A stretch of DNA of 64,000 nt from Stenotrophomonas sp. BIO128-Bstrain (GCF_030128875.1 NZ_CP124620.1:3038001-3102000); one strand, 5' to 3'; shown: positions 23,569-37,036, numbered from the stretch's first letter. Notes: a model not told the origin generated them from the letters alone. A program made the numbers and translations.

Positions 23569-24764
23569 GCTGTCACCTCCATAGAACGGGATGCCCCGGT
23601 AATCGCCAGTCGCCGATTCGCCACCAGTTCGGCCGCATCCCGCACGGGCTTGTCCTCGGTATGAACATAGTGCATAAACATCGCCACCGTCTTGTGCCCT
23701 GTGAGCTTCATGCCCACCTTGGTTGGCACGCCTGAGTTGGCAATGTCGGTAGTCGCTCGGTGACGGATGCCATGCGTGCCGACGTGCGGGACGCCAGCGG
23801 CCTTGAGCACGCGCGTCCAGCCGCCATAGTGTTCGCCGTGGGTCATGTGCCGGGTCGGGTCGTTCGGCGACGGCAGGACATAGGGGCAACCTTCCCGGCG
23901 CGGCGCTGTGGACAGCAGCCGATAGGCTTCCTCGCTCATGGGCTTGGAAATGCCGCCGGTCTTGCTGTCGGGCCAGACGACACGGCGGTTTTCCAGATCA
24001 ATCCAGCCCCACTCCAGCGGGCAGATTTCGGAGCGGCGGGCGGCGAACTCGAATTGCAGGCGGATCGCCAGGGGGATGACGTAGTTTTCCAGTCCTTCGG
24101 CTTCCAGCGTCCCCAACTGGCGGAAGATCCGCACCAGTTCATCGTCCACGATAAGCCGGGTTTCCTTGCCGGGTGGGTACATCGGGACATGGCGGCATGG
24201 ATTCGTCCCATCGGGGCGCAACCCCCACACTTCGGCCAGGTTGAACATCTTGCGCAGCACGCCGAAGGTGCGGTTGGCCTCGGCCTGCTTGTAGGCCAGC
24301 TTCTTCATCAGTGCCGCCACGTCCGGGCGCTTCACGTCCTGCACCTTCATCCGGCCCATGATCGGGATGATGCAGCGGTCGATGACGCCCTGATAGCCAC
24401 GCTGCGTGCTGGGCTTGTTACGCTGCTTGGAGTAGTCCTCCATGAAGGTGTGGCAAAACTCCTTCATGGTTGGTGCCTTGCGGGCGGCGTTCTTGGCCGC
24501 ACTGGGGTCGCCGCCCTTGCGCACCTCGGCCAGCCACTCCTGCGCCATCGTGCGTGCCTGATCGACGGTCAGTTCCCCGTACTGGCCCAAGGCGGGCTTA
24601 CGGCGCTCGCCCGCGTTCGTGCGGTACTGGAGCATGAACACCTTGCGGCCTGCCGGGGTGATCTTGCACAGGAAGCCGGGCACCACGGTGTCCCGCAGTT
24701 CGATGGCCTTGTCTTGGGGTTGTGCCGCATCTACTGCGGACTTGGTGAGCTTGATCTTCGCCAT
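23565..24764 (-). CDS. int: ICE tyrosine integrase
   Basis: A 399-residue phage-type tyrosine recombinase that should insert and excise the element. The N-terminal DUF4102 arm-binding domain covers residues ~1-85 (KIKLTKSAVDAA...VVPGFLCKITPAGRKVFMLQYR). The core-binding domain is followed by the catalytic domain with FAARRSEICPLEW (first Arg), HGIRHR (His-x-x-Arg), GHKTV (His/Lys region) and MHYVH (nucleophile Tyr). All catalytic residues are present, so it should be functional. It is the last ICE gene and reads away from the chromosomal junction near 24765-24940. Confidence 0.92.
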   Translation of the reverse strand: MAKIKLTKSAVDAAQPQDKAIELRDTVVPGFLCKITPAGRKVFMLQYRTNAGERRKPALGQYGELTVDQARTMAQEWLAEVRKGGDPSAAKNAARKAPTMKEFCHTFMEDYSKQRNKPSTQRGYQGVIDRCIIPIMGRMKVQDVKRPDVAALMKKLAYKQAEANRTFGVLRKMFNLAEVWGLRPDGTNPCRHVPMYPPGKETRLIVDDELVRIFRQLGTLEAEGLENYVIPLAIRLQFEFAARRSEICPLEWGWIDLENRRVVWPDSKTGGISKPMSEEAYRLLSTAPRREGCPYVLPSPNDPTRHMTHGEHYGGWTRVLKAAGVPHVGTHGIRHRATTDIANSGVPTKVGMKLTGHKTVAMFMHYVHTEDKPVRDAAELVANRRLAITGASRSMEVTA

Positions 24765-24940
24765 GATGACTCCTCGGAAAGCCCGGTTTCCAAGAGCCGC
24801 ATGGGAGCCACGCGAGGGGAAGCCGGGTCAAGTTTCGGAAAGCACCGGCATATGTTGAACTCGCCTAAGTGATTGATAAACTTGCTGTATAGAGCCTTGG
24901 CGTAGTCCAGCGAATTGCGGTACTGGAGTCATCGTGAAAC
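24765..24940. other. Probable ICE-chromosome junction (att region)
   Basis: The integrase ends the element and the mdh terminator at 24941 begins clearly chromosomal sequence, so the right attachment site must lie here. GGAAA-GCCCGG-TTTCC (24776-24791) forms a short hairpin just upstream of the integrase. No tRNA gene is present and the other att copy is outside the window, so the core cannot be defined. Confidence 0.5.
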
Positions 24941-24970
24941 AAAAAAAACGCCGGGCAATGCCCGGCGTTT
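24941..24970 (-). terminator. Intrinsic terminator of mdh
   Basis: CGCCGGGC-ATT-GCCCGGCG on the minus strand followed by eight T residues is a textbook terminator, 48 bases past the mdh stop. It is intact beside the ICE junction. Confidence 0.9.
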
Positions 24971-25017
24971 CTTCCATCAGGCACCGACCAACGGCCAGCA
25001 CCTGTCGCGGCGTGCGA

Positions 25018-26057
<1,040 letters not shown>

Positions 26058-26067
26058 CGGGATCGGA

Positions 26068-26562
26068 TCAGGCGCTGGGGATCAGCTTGTTCCACTCCGC
26101 CACGCGCTCGGCCTGGGCGGCCAGCACGGCGTCGGTGTCGCCTTCCAGGGTGATCGAATGGATCACATCGCCCTGCTTGACCGAGTCCACGATGGCCTGG
26201 CCGTCCAGGACCTGGCCGAACACGGTGTGCTTGCCGTCCAGCCAATCGGTCTTGATGTGGGTGATGAAGAACTGGCTGCCGTTGGTGTTCGGGCCGGCAT
26301 TGGCCATCGACAGCGAACCGACCTGATGCTTCACGCCATTCTTTTCATCTTCGAACTTGTAGCCCGGGCCGCCGGTGCCACGACCCTGCGGGCAGCCGCC
26401 CTGGATCATGAAGTCGGGGATGACGCGGTGGAAGATCAGGCCGTCATAGAAGCCGTGCTTGACCAGGTTCACGAAGTTGGCGACCGTCAGCGGGGCCTTG
26501 TCGGCGAACAGCTCGACCTTGATCGGGCCCTGGGTGGTGTCGAAAGTGGCGATGAGGGACAT
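26068..26562 (-). CDS. ppiB: Peptidyl-prolyl cis-trans isomerase B (cyclophilin)
   Basis: A 164-residue cytoplasmic cyclophilin that catalyses Xaa-Pro isomerisation. [30 protein letters not shown] contains the catalytic Arg and the core loop; [17 protein letters not shown] and [12 protein letters not shown] complete the active site. No signal peptide is present, which separates it from periplasmic PpiA. The ATG at 26562 begins [19 protein letters not shown], the conserved family start. An in-frame extension upstream has no family match. Confidence 0.95.
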   Translation of the reverse strand: MSLIATFDTTQGPIKVELFADKAPLTVANFVNLVKHGFYDGLIFHRVIPDFMIQGGCPQGRGTGGPGYKFEDEKNGVKHQVGSLSMANAGPNTNGSQFFITHIKTDWLDGKHTVFGQVLDGQAIVDSVKQGDVIHSITLEGDTDAVLAAQAERVAEWNKLIPSA

Positions 26563-26715
26563 GCAAATCCTTGGGGTACGGGGGTTTGTCGTTAGCCCCA
26601 TAGGATACACCGCGCCCCCTGACCAACGGGCGCCTGTTGGACAAACGCGTCGCCACGCGCCAAGGCACCTCCGCGCCGGCACGCATACGCTTTGCTGAAT
26701 GCCTCAGGGGCGGCG

Positions 26716-26792
26716 GTCGTGCCGGCCGTTGGCCAGCAGCCAGGCAAAACCTGCCGGGGTTCATGGGGTCGCCGGCCAGCGGCCGGCACTAC
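26716..26792. repeat. Pair of inverted SMAG-type REPs
   Basis: Two palindromic units face each other: GTCGTGCCGGCCGTTGGCC from 26716 (a GTCG variant of the GTAG head) and, inverted, GCCGGCCAGCGGCCGGC ending in ACTAC at 26792. This matches the SMAG repeats of S. maltophilia, which often occur as head-to-head pairs. The pair lies between divergent ppiB and typA. Confidence 0.8.
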
Positions 26793-26825
26793 CTGAATGC
26801 CCGTCCGGCAAGGCTTGCGAGGCAC

Positions 26826-26856
26826 TTTTCGCGATTGGTCATCTTGGCCGTATAAT
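26826..26856 (+). promoter_or_regulatory. Probable typA promoter
   Basis: A perfect TATAAT at 26851-26856 sits 46 bases before the typA start. The -35 region is weak (TTTCGC or TTTTCG around 26826-26832, spacing 18-19). Confidence 0.5.
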
Positions 26857-26902
26857 GTTGGACTTCTTTTTCCAAATCCGGCGCCGACTGGCCCCCTTTC
26901 GC

Positions 26903-28750
<1,848 letters not shown>

Positions 28751-28762
28751 TAGGACCCTGTC

Positions 28763-29248
28763 GTGACCGACAAGCCCTACAACCCGGATCCTCACAAGCA
28801 TCCGGGGCTTCACCTGATCGCCTTGCTGGAAGCCAGCAAGGCGGTTCTGGCGCTGTTGGCTGCGACCGGGCTGGAAATGCTCGGCCCGCAGCCCCTGCGC
28901 GATGCGGTCAATGCCTTGATCCGCCGGTTCAGTCTGGACCCGGATCACGGCACCCTGCCCTCGCTGCTCAACATGATCAGCCCCGATGCCGTGCATCTGG
29001 CGGCTGCTGCGATGGTCGCCTATGGCGTCCTGCACCTTTTCGAGGCCTGGGGCCTCTGGCGCGCCAAAGCCTGGGCCTCCTGGCTGGGCTGCGTCACCGC
29101 CGGCATCTACCTGCCGTTCGATATCTACGCCATTCTCCGTCACCCGGGCTGGGCCTCGTGGTCGGTGCTGGTGATCAATCTGATCGTGGTCGGCGTGCTC
29201 GCCCGCGATATCCGCAAACGCCATGGCAAGGCCGCCAACGCGGCTTGA
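28763..29248 (+). CDS. DUF2127 membrane protein
   Basis: A 161-residue inner-membrane protein of the DUF2127 family. HPGLHLIALLEASKAVLALLAATGLEML is the first hydrophobic segment, VHLAAAAMVAYGVLHLFEAWGLWRAKAWASWLGCVTAGIYLPFDIYAI gives two more, and SWSVLVINLIVVGVLARDI the last, four in all. The conserved GLHLIALLEA and YLPF(D)IY patterns are family hallmarks. Function unknown. It starts with GTG 12 bases after typA and is probably read through from it. Confidence 0.85.
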   Translation: MTDKPYNPDPHKHPGLHLIALLEASKAVLALLAATGLEMLGPQPLRDAVNALIRRFSLDPDHGTLPSLLNMISPDAVHLAAAAMVAYGVLHLFEAWGLWRAKAWASWLGCVTAGIYLPFDIYAILRHPGWASWSVLVINLIVVGVLARDIRKRHGKAANAA

Positions 29249-29303
29249 GTTGCCAAGCGCCGTCTGTGCTGGTTAGCCTGTCGGCCGGTTCGGGGGGACA
29301 GGC

Positions 29304-30926
29304 ATGCGCCTGACACTGACATCACTGATGCTCATCGCACTGGCCGGCTGCAGCCCGGGCCCGGCGCCCCTGCACGCCCGTGAGTCGCCTGCCGCGGCAC
29401 CGCCCACCAGCGCGCCGATTCCCTTCGCCTACGCCGAAGCCGACATCGCCGATCTGCAGGCGCGCATGGCCAGCGGCGAGCTGGACAGCGTCACCCTGGC
29501 CCGCGCCTACCTGGACCGCATCGCTCGCCTCGACCGCGCCGGCCCGCGCCTGCGCGCGGTCATCGAGCTCAACCCGGACGCACTACGCGAGGCCGCCCAA
29601 CTGGACGCCGAGCGCCGCCGGGGCCAGCTCCGCGGCCCGCTGCACGGCATCCCGGTGCTGCTCAAGGACAACATCGGCGCCAGCCCCATGAGTACCACCG
29701 CCGGCTCGCTCGCACTGGAAGGCTTCCGCCCCGACGATGCGTTCCTGGTCAAACGGCTGCGCGCGGCCGGCGCGCTGATCCTGGGCAAGACCAACCTGAG
29801 CGAATGGGCCAACTTCCGCTCCAGCCAATCGGTCTCTGGCTGGAGCGCGCGTGGCGGACAGACCCGCAACCCGTATCGGCTCAGCCACAGCCCCTGCGGC
29901 TCCAGCAGCGGCAGCGCGGTGGCGGTGTCGGCCAACCTGGCGGTGGCGGCGATCGGCACGGAAACCGATGGCAGCATCGTCTGCCCGGCCGCCGTCAACG
30001 GCGTGGTCGGGCTGAAACCGACCGTCGGCCTGGTCAGCCGCGAAGGCATCCTTCCGATCTCCTTCAGCCAGGACACCGCCGGCCCGATGGCGCGCAGCGT
30101 CGCCGATGCGGCGGCCCTGCTGACCGCCATGGCCGGCCGCGACGAGGCCGACCCGGCCACCGCGACCATGCCCGGGCGCGCGGTCTACGACTACACCTCC
30201 CGCCTGAACGCCGATGGCCTGCGCGGCGCGCGGGTCGGCGTGCTGTATGGCGACCTGATGCAGAAGCCGGGCATCGCCCCGGCCCTGCAGCATGCCGTGG
30301 CCGTGCTGCGCGACGCCGGCGCCACCGTGGTGCCGGTGCAGTTGCCGACCCAGGGCCAGTGGCAGGACGCCGAGCGCATCGTGCTGATGCACGAGTTCAA
30401 GGCCGGGCTGCAGCGCTACTTCACCACCTACCAGGCCCCGGTGCGCAGCCTGGAGGACGTGATCGCCTGGAACCGGCAGCACGCGGGCAAGGAGCTGGCG
30501 CTGTTCGACCAGGACCTGATGGAAACCGCTGCCGCCATGGGCGGGCCGGGCACCCCTGCGTACATCCGCGCACGCAGTGACGCACGCCGCTTGGCCGGCC
30601 CCGAGGGCATCGATGCGGTGCTGCGCGAGCAGAAACTGGATGCGCTGGTGGCCCCGACCACCGGCGTGGCCTGGCCGATCCGGCCGGGCAGTGGCGATGA
30701 CTTCCCGGGCGAGAGCTACAGCGCTGCCGCCGTGGCCGGCTACCCGAGCCTGACCGTGCCCATGGCGCACGTGAACGGCCTGCCGCTGGGCCTGCTGTTC
30801 ATGGGCACCGCGTGGAGCGAGCCGCGCCTGATCGAACTGGGCTACGCCTACGAGCAGCGCACGCGGGCGCGCCGCCCACCACGCTTCCAGACCGACAGTC
30901 TGCTGACGAACGCCGTCGCGCCCTGA
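29304..30926 (+). CDS. Lipoprotein amidase (amidase signature family)
   Basis: A 540-residue amidase-signature hydrolase. The N-terminus ends in a lipobox (LAGC, Cys16), so it is probably an anchored envelope protein. The Ser-cisSer-Lys triad is Lys121 (VLLKDNIG), Ser201 (CGSSSGSA) and Ser224 (TETDGSIVCPAAVNGVVGLKPTVG). The envelope location argues against a GatA role and for hydrolysis of an external amide. Substrate is unknown; peptide amidases of Stenotrophomonas belong to the same family. A GTAG-type REP begins eight bases after the stop and may protect or terminate the mRNA. Confidence 0.88.
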   Translation: MRLTLTSLMLIALAGCSPGPAPLHARESPAAAPPTSAPIPFAYAEADIADLQARMASGELDSVTLARAYLDRIARLDRAGPRLRAVIELNPDALREAAQLDAERRRGQLRGPLHGIPVLLKDNIGASPMSTTAGSLALEGFRPDDAFLVKRLRAAGALILGKTNLSEWANFRSSQSVSGWSARGGQTRNPYRLSHSPCGSSSGSAVAVSANLAVAAIGTETDGSIVCPAAVNGVVGLKPTVGLVSREGILPISFSQDTAGPMARSVADAAALLTAMAGRDEADPATATMPGRAVYDYTSRLNADGLRGARVGVLYGDLMQKPGIAPALQHAVAVLRDAGATVVPVQLPTQGQWQDAERIVLMHEFKAGLQRYFTTYQAPVRSLEDVIAWNRQHAGKELALFDQDLMETAAAMGGPGTPAYIRARSDARRLAGPEGIDAVLREQKLDALVAPTTGVAWPIRPGSGDDFPGESYSAAAVAGYPSLTVPMAHVNGLPLGLLFMGTAWSEPRLIELGYAYEQRTRARRPPRFQTDSLLTNAVAP

Positions 30927-30933
30927 CGGGCGT

Positions 30934-30958
30934 GTACCGACCAACGGTCGGTACCTAC
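30934..30958. repeat. SMAG-variant palindrome after the amidase gene
   Basis: Read on the minus strand it starts GTAG and carries GTACCGACC/GGTCGGTAC arms around GTT. The tetranucleotide head plus palindrome is the SMAG pattern with a different arm sequence. It stands immediately after the amidase stop. Confidence 0.7.
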
Positions 30959-31043
30959 CCGATAACGTACGCCCCCGCCCAGGCAATCCCGGCCTTGGCA
31001 TGCCCCGCCTCGGTGATTCCGGCCGTTCGTGCGCCCCGCCTCG

Positions 31044-31121
31044 GTAGTGCCGGCCGCTGGCCGGCAACCACGCAATCCCGGCACAGGGTCCATGCGTTTG
31101 CCGGCCAGCGGCCGGCACTAC
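31044..31121. repeat. Head-to-head SMAG REP pair
   Basis: Unit 1 (31044-31065) reads GTAGTGCCGGCCGCTGGCC and on. Unit 2 (31100-31121) is its exact inverse, ending CACTAC. The 34-base spacer shows CATGCG but no gene. The pair fills the convergent gap between the amidase and MscS genes and could serve as a bidirectional 3' stabiliser. Confidence 0.85.
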
Positions 31122-32263
31122 CGGGATGCATCGCCCGGGTCCGGCAGGATCGCCGGCTCACCATCCTCGGCCCCGGGCGAGCGCACATCCTCGGCCGGCT
31201 GCGAGCGCGGCCGGCGCGTGGGCGTCACTTCCTGGTTGAGCTCGGCACGGGTGCGCGGCAGCGCCTGCGGATGCTCGCGCGCCAGGAAATCGAGCATCCG
31301 CTCGCGCACGATGCAGCGCAGATCGAATGCATCGCCGGAGTTGCGCGCGCTCACCAGCAGGCGCACCTGCAGGGTGTGCTCGCTGGTTTCGGTCACCTGG
31401 GTTACGCAGACCTGGCCGTCCCACAGTGCCTCGCCTTTGCAGATCCGCTCCAGTTCAGCGCGGATCGCCGGGATCGGCGCGGTGTAATCCAGCCACAGGA
31501 AGGCAGTGCCAAGCAGGTCCGCACTGCGCCGTGTCCAGTTCTGGAACGGGTGCTCGATGAACCACGTCAGGGGCACCACCATCCGCCGCGCATCCCAGAT
31601 CCGCACCACCACGTAGCTGCTGTTGATCTCCTCCACCCGGCCCCACTCACCTTCCACGATCACCACATCGTCCAGCCGGATCGGCTGGGTCAAGGCGATC
31701 TGCAGGCCGGCGATCAGGTTGCCGAACACCGGCTTGGCCGCGATACCGGCGACCAGGCCGATGATGCCGGCCGAGGCCAGCAACGCGGTGCCGATCTGGC
31801 GCACCATCGGGAAGGTCAGCAGGATCAGCGAGACGCCGACCAGGATGATCGCGCCCATCAGCACGCGGCTCAGCACCCGGGTCTGGGTCTGGATGCGACG
31901 CGCTTCGAGATTGTCGGCCACCTCCATCGGGTGGTCGCGCAGGATCGCCTGCTCGCCGGCAGCGACCGCGCGCACCAGCAGCCAGATGAAGCAGCCGGTC
32001 AGGCCGATATGCAGCAGGCGCAGTGACTGATCCAGCCAACGCCCGTGCAGCGGCGTGGCTTCCAGCGCAGGAATCAGCAGCAGCAGCGGCAGCGCGAACG
32101 CCAGCGGCCGGCTGATCACGCGCGCGATGCGGGCGCGGCGGTAATCGCGGTTTTTCAAGCGCCGCGTCAACGCCATCAGCAACCACCAGCCCGTGATCCC
32201 GATCACCAGTGCGATCGAGATCGGCCATAGATACAGCGCTGCCTGCTGCCAGTCCACGGTCAC
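31118..32263 (-). CDS. MscS-family mechanosensitive channel
   Basis: A 381-residue small-conductance mechanosensitive channel homologue. Hydrophobic segments lie near residues 8-28, 45-65, 75-97 and 125-150. The pore helix and beta domain follow: GTALLASAGIIGLVAGIAAKPVFGNLIAGLQIALTQPIRLDDVVIVEGEWGRVEEINSSYVVVRIWDARRMVVPLTWF. The Gly/Ala-rich pore helix and GNLIAG...P(I)R.GD-like motif are typical. It should release solutes on hypo-osmotic shock. GTG at 32263 with AGGAG six bases upstream is preferred over a TTG eight codons earlier. The C-terminal tail is Pro/Arg-rich and its stop lies inside a REP. Confidence 0.85.
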   Translation of the reverse strand: MTVDWQQAALYLWPISIALVIGITGWWLLMALTRRLKNRDYRRARIARVISRPLAFALPLLLLIPALEATPLHGRWLDQSLRLLHIGLTGCFIWLLVRAVAAGEQAILRDHPMEVADNLEARRIQTQTRVLSRVLMGAIILVGVSLILLTFPMVRQIGTALLASAGIIGLVAGIAAKPVFGNLIAGLQIALTQPIRLDDVVIVEGEWGRVEEINSSYVVVRIWDARRMVVPLTWFIEHPFQNWTRRSADLLGTAFLWLDYTAPIPAIRAELERICKGEALWDGQVCVTQVTETSEHTLQVRLLVSARNSGDAFDLRCIVRERMLDFLAREHPQALPRTRAELNQEVTPTRRPRSQPAEDVRSPGAEDGEPAILPDPGDASR

Positions 32264-32343
32264 TGCACGCTCCTGTGTTCTTCGCAAGGAAGTCCACAGG
32301 ATGCCGGTACCACCATGACCGGGGTGTCAGACGAATGTAAGGT

Positions 32344-32360
32344 GCGTGTCGAGGACACGC
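32344..32360 (-). terminator. Hairpin after DAHP synthase gene
   Basis: GCGTGTC-GAG-GACACGC, a perfect 7-bp stem seven bases past the stop. The following minus-strand sequence (ACCTTACATTC) has few T residues, so termination may be weak. Confidence 0.4.
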
Positions 32361-32367
32361 CCCCGGG

Positions 32368-33759
<1,392 letters not shown>

Positions 33760-33973
33760 CACGGACTTCCGGGGTGTGGGGCCGGTCATGGTCGCAGAGC
33801 GCGCCGCCGCCGCAAAGGGCTGGGCCGGCCTGCGTGGCTGAACACCGGTCAACGGGCGCGGCGATCGGCCAGATCGCGCATGGTCCAGCGGCCGCGGACA
33901 GGCGCATGATTTGTTACGGAGTAACACTTGCCAGGCCGGCCCCCTCCCCCCTTTGCCCAGCCAAGCCATCCTC

Positions 33974-36100
33974 ATGAAGCCCTCCCTGCTTGCTACCGGT
34001 ATTGCTGTTTCCCTGGCCTTGACCGGCCTGCCCGCCCTCGCCGCCGCCCCTGCCAACGCCACCCCCGCCGTCACCGATCTGGATGCCGTCACCGTCAGCG
34101 CCCAGCTCGACCAGGCGCGCAACGCCCTGTCGCCGGATATCGGCAGCAGCCAGTACCAGATCACCGCCGAAGACATCCAGAACCTGCCGCTGGGTGCCTC
34201 CACCCCGTTGAACCAGGTGCTGCTGCAGGCACCGGGCGTGGTCCAAGACTCGTACGGCGGCGTGCACGTGCGCGGCGACCACGCCAACCTGCAGTACCGG
34301 CTCAACGGCGTGCTGCTGCCCGAATCGATCTCCGGCTTCGGCCAGACCCTGGACGCCCGCGCGATCAAGAGCCTCCGCCTGATGGATGGCGCCCTGCCGG
34401 CACAGTTTGGCGAGCGCACCGCCGCCGTGGTCGACATCACCACCCGCAGCGGCGCCGAGCTGGGCAATGGCGGCAGCGCCGGCCTCACCGCCGGCTCCTA
34501 CGGCAAGGTCAACCCCAACGCCTCGTGGTGGGGCAGCCAGGGCCGCTGGAGCTGGTACCTGACCGGCAACTACGACCAGAACCAGATCGGCATGGAAAAT
34601 CCCACCGCCTCGCGCCGGCCGGACCACGATGACACCCACCAGGGCAAGGCGTTCGCCGACCTGACCTACCTGGTCAACGACGCCACCCGCCTGAGCCTGT
34701 TCGCCGGCTTCTCCAACAACCGCTTCCAGATTCCGGTCAACCCCGGCCAGAGCCCGCAGTTCGGCTACCTGGATACGGTGAACGCCGACTCGGCCGCGCT
34801 GGACGAGAACCAGCGCGAGACCACCCGCTTCGGCATGCTGGTGCTGCAGGGAACAGTGGGCGACACCGCCTACCAGGTCTCGGCCGGCCAGCGCTACAGC
34901 GACCTGTCCTTCGACCCGGACCTCGCCGGCGACCTCATCTTCAACGGCGTGGCCTCGCAGGTGGAGCGCAGCAATCGCGCCAACAGCGTGCAGGCCGATT
35001 TCTCCACGCCGCTGGGTGAGAACCACACGCTGCGCTATGGCTTGTACGTCAACGCCGAGCGCGCCCGCGCCGGCAGCGACACCTGGGTCTTCCCGGTCGA
35101 TGCCGACGGCCAGCAGGCCAGCACGACGCCGCTGCGCATCCTCGACGCCAATGCCTTCAACGCCACCACCACGGCTGTCTACCTGCAGGACGAATGGCGC
35201 CTGGGCGACGACTGGACGATCAACTACGGCCTGCGCGGCGACCGTTACAAGGCCTTCAGTGGCACCGAGGGCCAGCTCAGCCCGCGCCTGGGCGTGGTCT
35301 GGAACGCCAGCGACAGCACCACCGTGCACGCCGGCTACTCGCGCTACTTCACCCCACCGGCCAGCGAACTGGTGGCCAGCAGCGACATCGCCCTCTATGA
35401 GGGCACCACCAACCAGCAACCGGCCGGCGGCAGCACGATCCCGCTGTCCGAGCGCAGCGATTACTACGACATCGGCGTCTCCCAGCAGATCGGCGATCAC
35501 CTCACCCTCGGCCTGGACGCCTATGACCGCAAGGTCGACCGGCTGCAGGACGAAGGCCAGTTCGGCGCCGCCTATATCTACTCGACCTTCAACTATCGCT
35601 ACGGGCATATCCACGGCGTGGAATTCAGCGCCGACTACAGCAATGGCCCGCTCAGCGCCTACGTCAACGCGGCCTACAACAAGGCCATGGGCAAGCAGGT
35701 CATCACCGGCCAGTACAACCTGGATCCGGAAGCACTGGCCTATGTCCAGGACAACTGGATCCACCTGGACCACGACCAGAAACTGACCTCCTCCGGCGGC
35801 ATCAGCTACGCCTTCGCCGGCCACAATCGTCTTGGCGCCGACTACGTCTTCGGTAGCGGCCTGCGCTCGGACGCCGACGGCGTCCCCAACGGTGGCGAAC
35901 TCCCCGCCTACCTCCAGCTCAACCTGAGCGCCGGCCACGACTTCAACGCCGACAGCGGCCACCCGCTGCACGCACAGCTGGCCCTGGTCAACGCACTGGA
36001 CCGCAGCTACCAGCTGCGCGACGGCGGCGGGATCGGCGTCTTCGCCCCGCAGTGGGGCCCGCGCCGTGGCGCCTACCTCAGCCTGCAGCAGGACTTCTGA
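33974..36100 (+). CDS. TonB-dependent outer-membrane receptor
   Basis: A 708-residue TonB-dependent transporter. The signal peptide ends about residue 23 (GLPALAAA), followed by a TonB-box-like DLDAVTVSA. The plug domain shows ITAEDIQNLPLGASTPLNQVLLQAPGVVQDSYGGVHVRGDHANLQYRLNGVLLP and LMDGALPAQFGERTAAVVDITTR. A 22-strand barrel follows and ends in Phe (YLSLQQDF), as needed for BAM insertion. Substrate is unknown; no siderophore or vitamin genes adjoin. The ATG at 33974 gives the clean signal peptide. Confidence 0.9.
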   Translation: MKPSLLATGIAVSLALTGLPALAAAPANATPAVTDLDAVTVSAQLDQARNALSPDIGSSQYQITAEDIQNLPLGASTPLNQVLLQAPGVVQDSYGGVHVRGDHANLQYRLNGVLLPESISGFGQTLDARAIKSLRLMDGALPAQFGERTAAVVDITTRSGAELGNGGSAGLTAGSYGKVNPNASWWGSQGRWSWYLTGNYDQNQIGMENPTASRRPDHDDTHQGKAFADLTYLVNDATRLSLFAGFSNNRFQIPVNPGQSPQFGYLDTVNADSAALDENQRETTRFGMLVLQGTVGDTAYQVSAGQRYSDLSFDPDLAGDLIFNGVASQVERSNRANSVQADFSTPLGENHTLRYGLYVNAERARAGSDTWVFPVDADGQQASTTPLRILDANAFNATTTAVYLQDEWRLGDDWTINYGLRGDRYKAFSGTEGQLSPRLGVVWNASDSTTVHAGYSRYFTPPASELVASSDIALYEGTTNQQPAGGSTIPLSERSDYYDIGVSQQIGDHLTLGLDAYDRKVDRLQDEGQFGAAYIYSTFNYRYGHIHGVEFSADYSNGPLSAYVNAAYNKAMGKQVITGQYNLDPEALAYVQDNWIHLDHDQKLTSSGGISYAFAGHNRLGADYVFGSGLRSDADGVPNGGELPAYLQLNLSAGHDFNADSGHPLHAQLALVNALDRSYQLRDGGGIGVFAPQWGPRRGAYLSLQQDF

Positions 36101-36211
36101 GCGGTGCCCTGACACCTTGCGACCGGATCAGGCCGGGAACATCCAGACCTGACCGCAGCCTCCGACCTGGCCGCGCAACGCGTGCCAGGCCGGAGACGGC
36201 CGGATGCGACC

Positions 36212-36721
36212 TCAGTGGCGGCGACGCGCACGGAACGCCGTCACCAGCGCCCACAGCGCCAATGCCGCGAACCACACCAGGCTCCACATCGGCATCGTCA
36301 GGCCCAGGAACTGCCAATCGATGTTGCCGCAGTTGCCGGTACCGGTCAGCACCGTGCGGAACACCTCGAACGGCCCCATCGTCTCGCTGAGGAAGCTCAA
36401 CGGTGGCCCGCAGCTCGAGCCCATGTCCTGCGGCAGCAACTGCACATACACATGGCGCCCGGCAATGCCGATACCGACAGCCGCCGCGATGAAGGCCAGC
36501 ACGCCATACGTCTTCCGCCCGGCCGGATCACGCGGACCGTGCAGCGCCCCGATCAGGAACAGCAGCCCCAGCGCCGCGAACGCGATCCGCTGGAAGATGC
36601 ACAACGGGCACGGCTCCAGCCCCATCTTCAGCTGCAGGAAGATCGCATACCCCAACAGCGCCGCGCAGACCAGGAACCCCAGCAGGAACTGGGCGCGGAA
36701 ACTCCAACGCAATGGATTCAT
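36212..36721 (-). CDS. dsbB: Disulfide bond formation protein DsbB
   Basis: A 169-residue inner-membrane quinone reductase that reoxidises periplasmic DsbA. Four membrane helices are visible. The first periplasmic loop has EPCPLCIFQR (CxxC pair); the second has the Cys of SSCGPP and the Cys of GNCG, giving the second redox pair. The ATG at 36721 (MNPLRWSFRAQFLLGF) gives the usual length. A start 29 codons upstream would add a hydrophobic extension not found in DsbB. Confidence 0.9.
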   Translation of the reverse strand: MNPLRWSFRAQFLLGFLVCAALLGYAIFLQLKMGLEPCPLCIFQRIAFAALGLLFLIGALHGPRDPAGRKTYGVLAFIAAAVGIGIAGRHVYVQLLPQDMGSSCGPPLSFLSETMGPFEVFRTVLTGTGNCGNIDWQFLGLTMPMWSLVWFAALALWALVTAFRARRRH

Positions 36722-37036
36722 TGCCAACACTCGTGAAAGTCCAGGCGCCAAGATTAACAGGGCCGTGACCGCCCACGTCCATGCGCAGCTGCCGACCATC
36801 GGCGCCACCGGCCGGACAGCGAGTTCCGTGCAGCACGCCGAACCACACGAACGTGGCGATGGTGCCGAGGAGCCGGCCAGCGGCCGGCACTACCCACGCG
36901 TCGAGACCGGCACGTGCTGCGCTTTACCCCCATGCGCACCGATCCGGTGTGCAGGCGTTCCCGCCAACCTGCCCGCGCCAACGCCCCACCCCCACCCGCA
37001 GCGCCACGCTCTTGCCGTCATCAAACCCCAGAAACG
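36722..37036. other. dsbB-rplQ intergenic region
   Basis: 315 bases without a gene. A SMAG unit lies at 36872-36893. The dsbB promoter should lie in 36722-36870, but no clear boxes were seen. The rplQ terminator begins at 37037. Confidence 0.5.
36872..36893. repeat. SMAG REP unit
   Basis: GCCGGCCAGCGGCCGGC followed by ACTAC, the exact inverse of the unit at 31044-31065. A single unit between dsbB and rplQ. Confidence 0.8.

Noticed and set aside
24765..24940. tRNA gene as integration target
   Set aside because: No cloverleaf, anticodon arm or CCA-like end could be found at the integrase end.
33914..36115. A 733-codon minus-strand frame opposite the TonB receptor
   Set aside because: Antisense shadow; composition is Val/Ala/Gly repeats without motifs, and the receptor on the other strand is complete.
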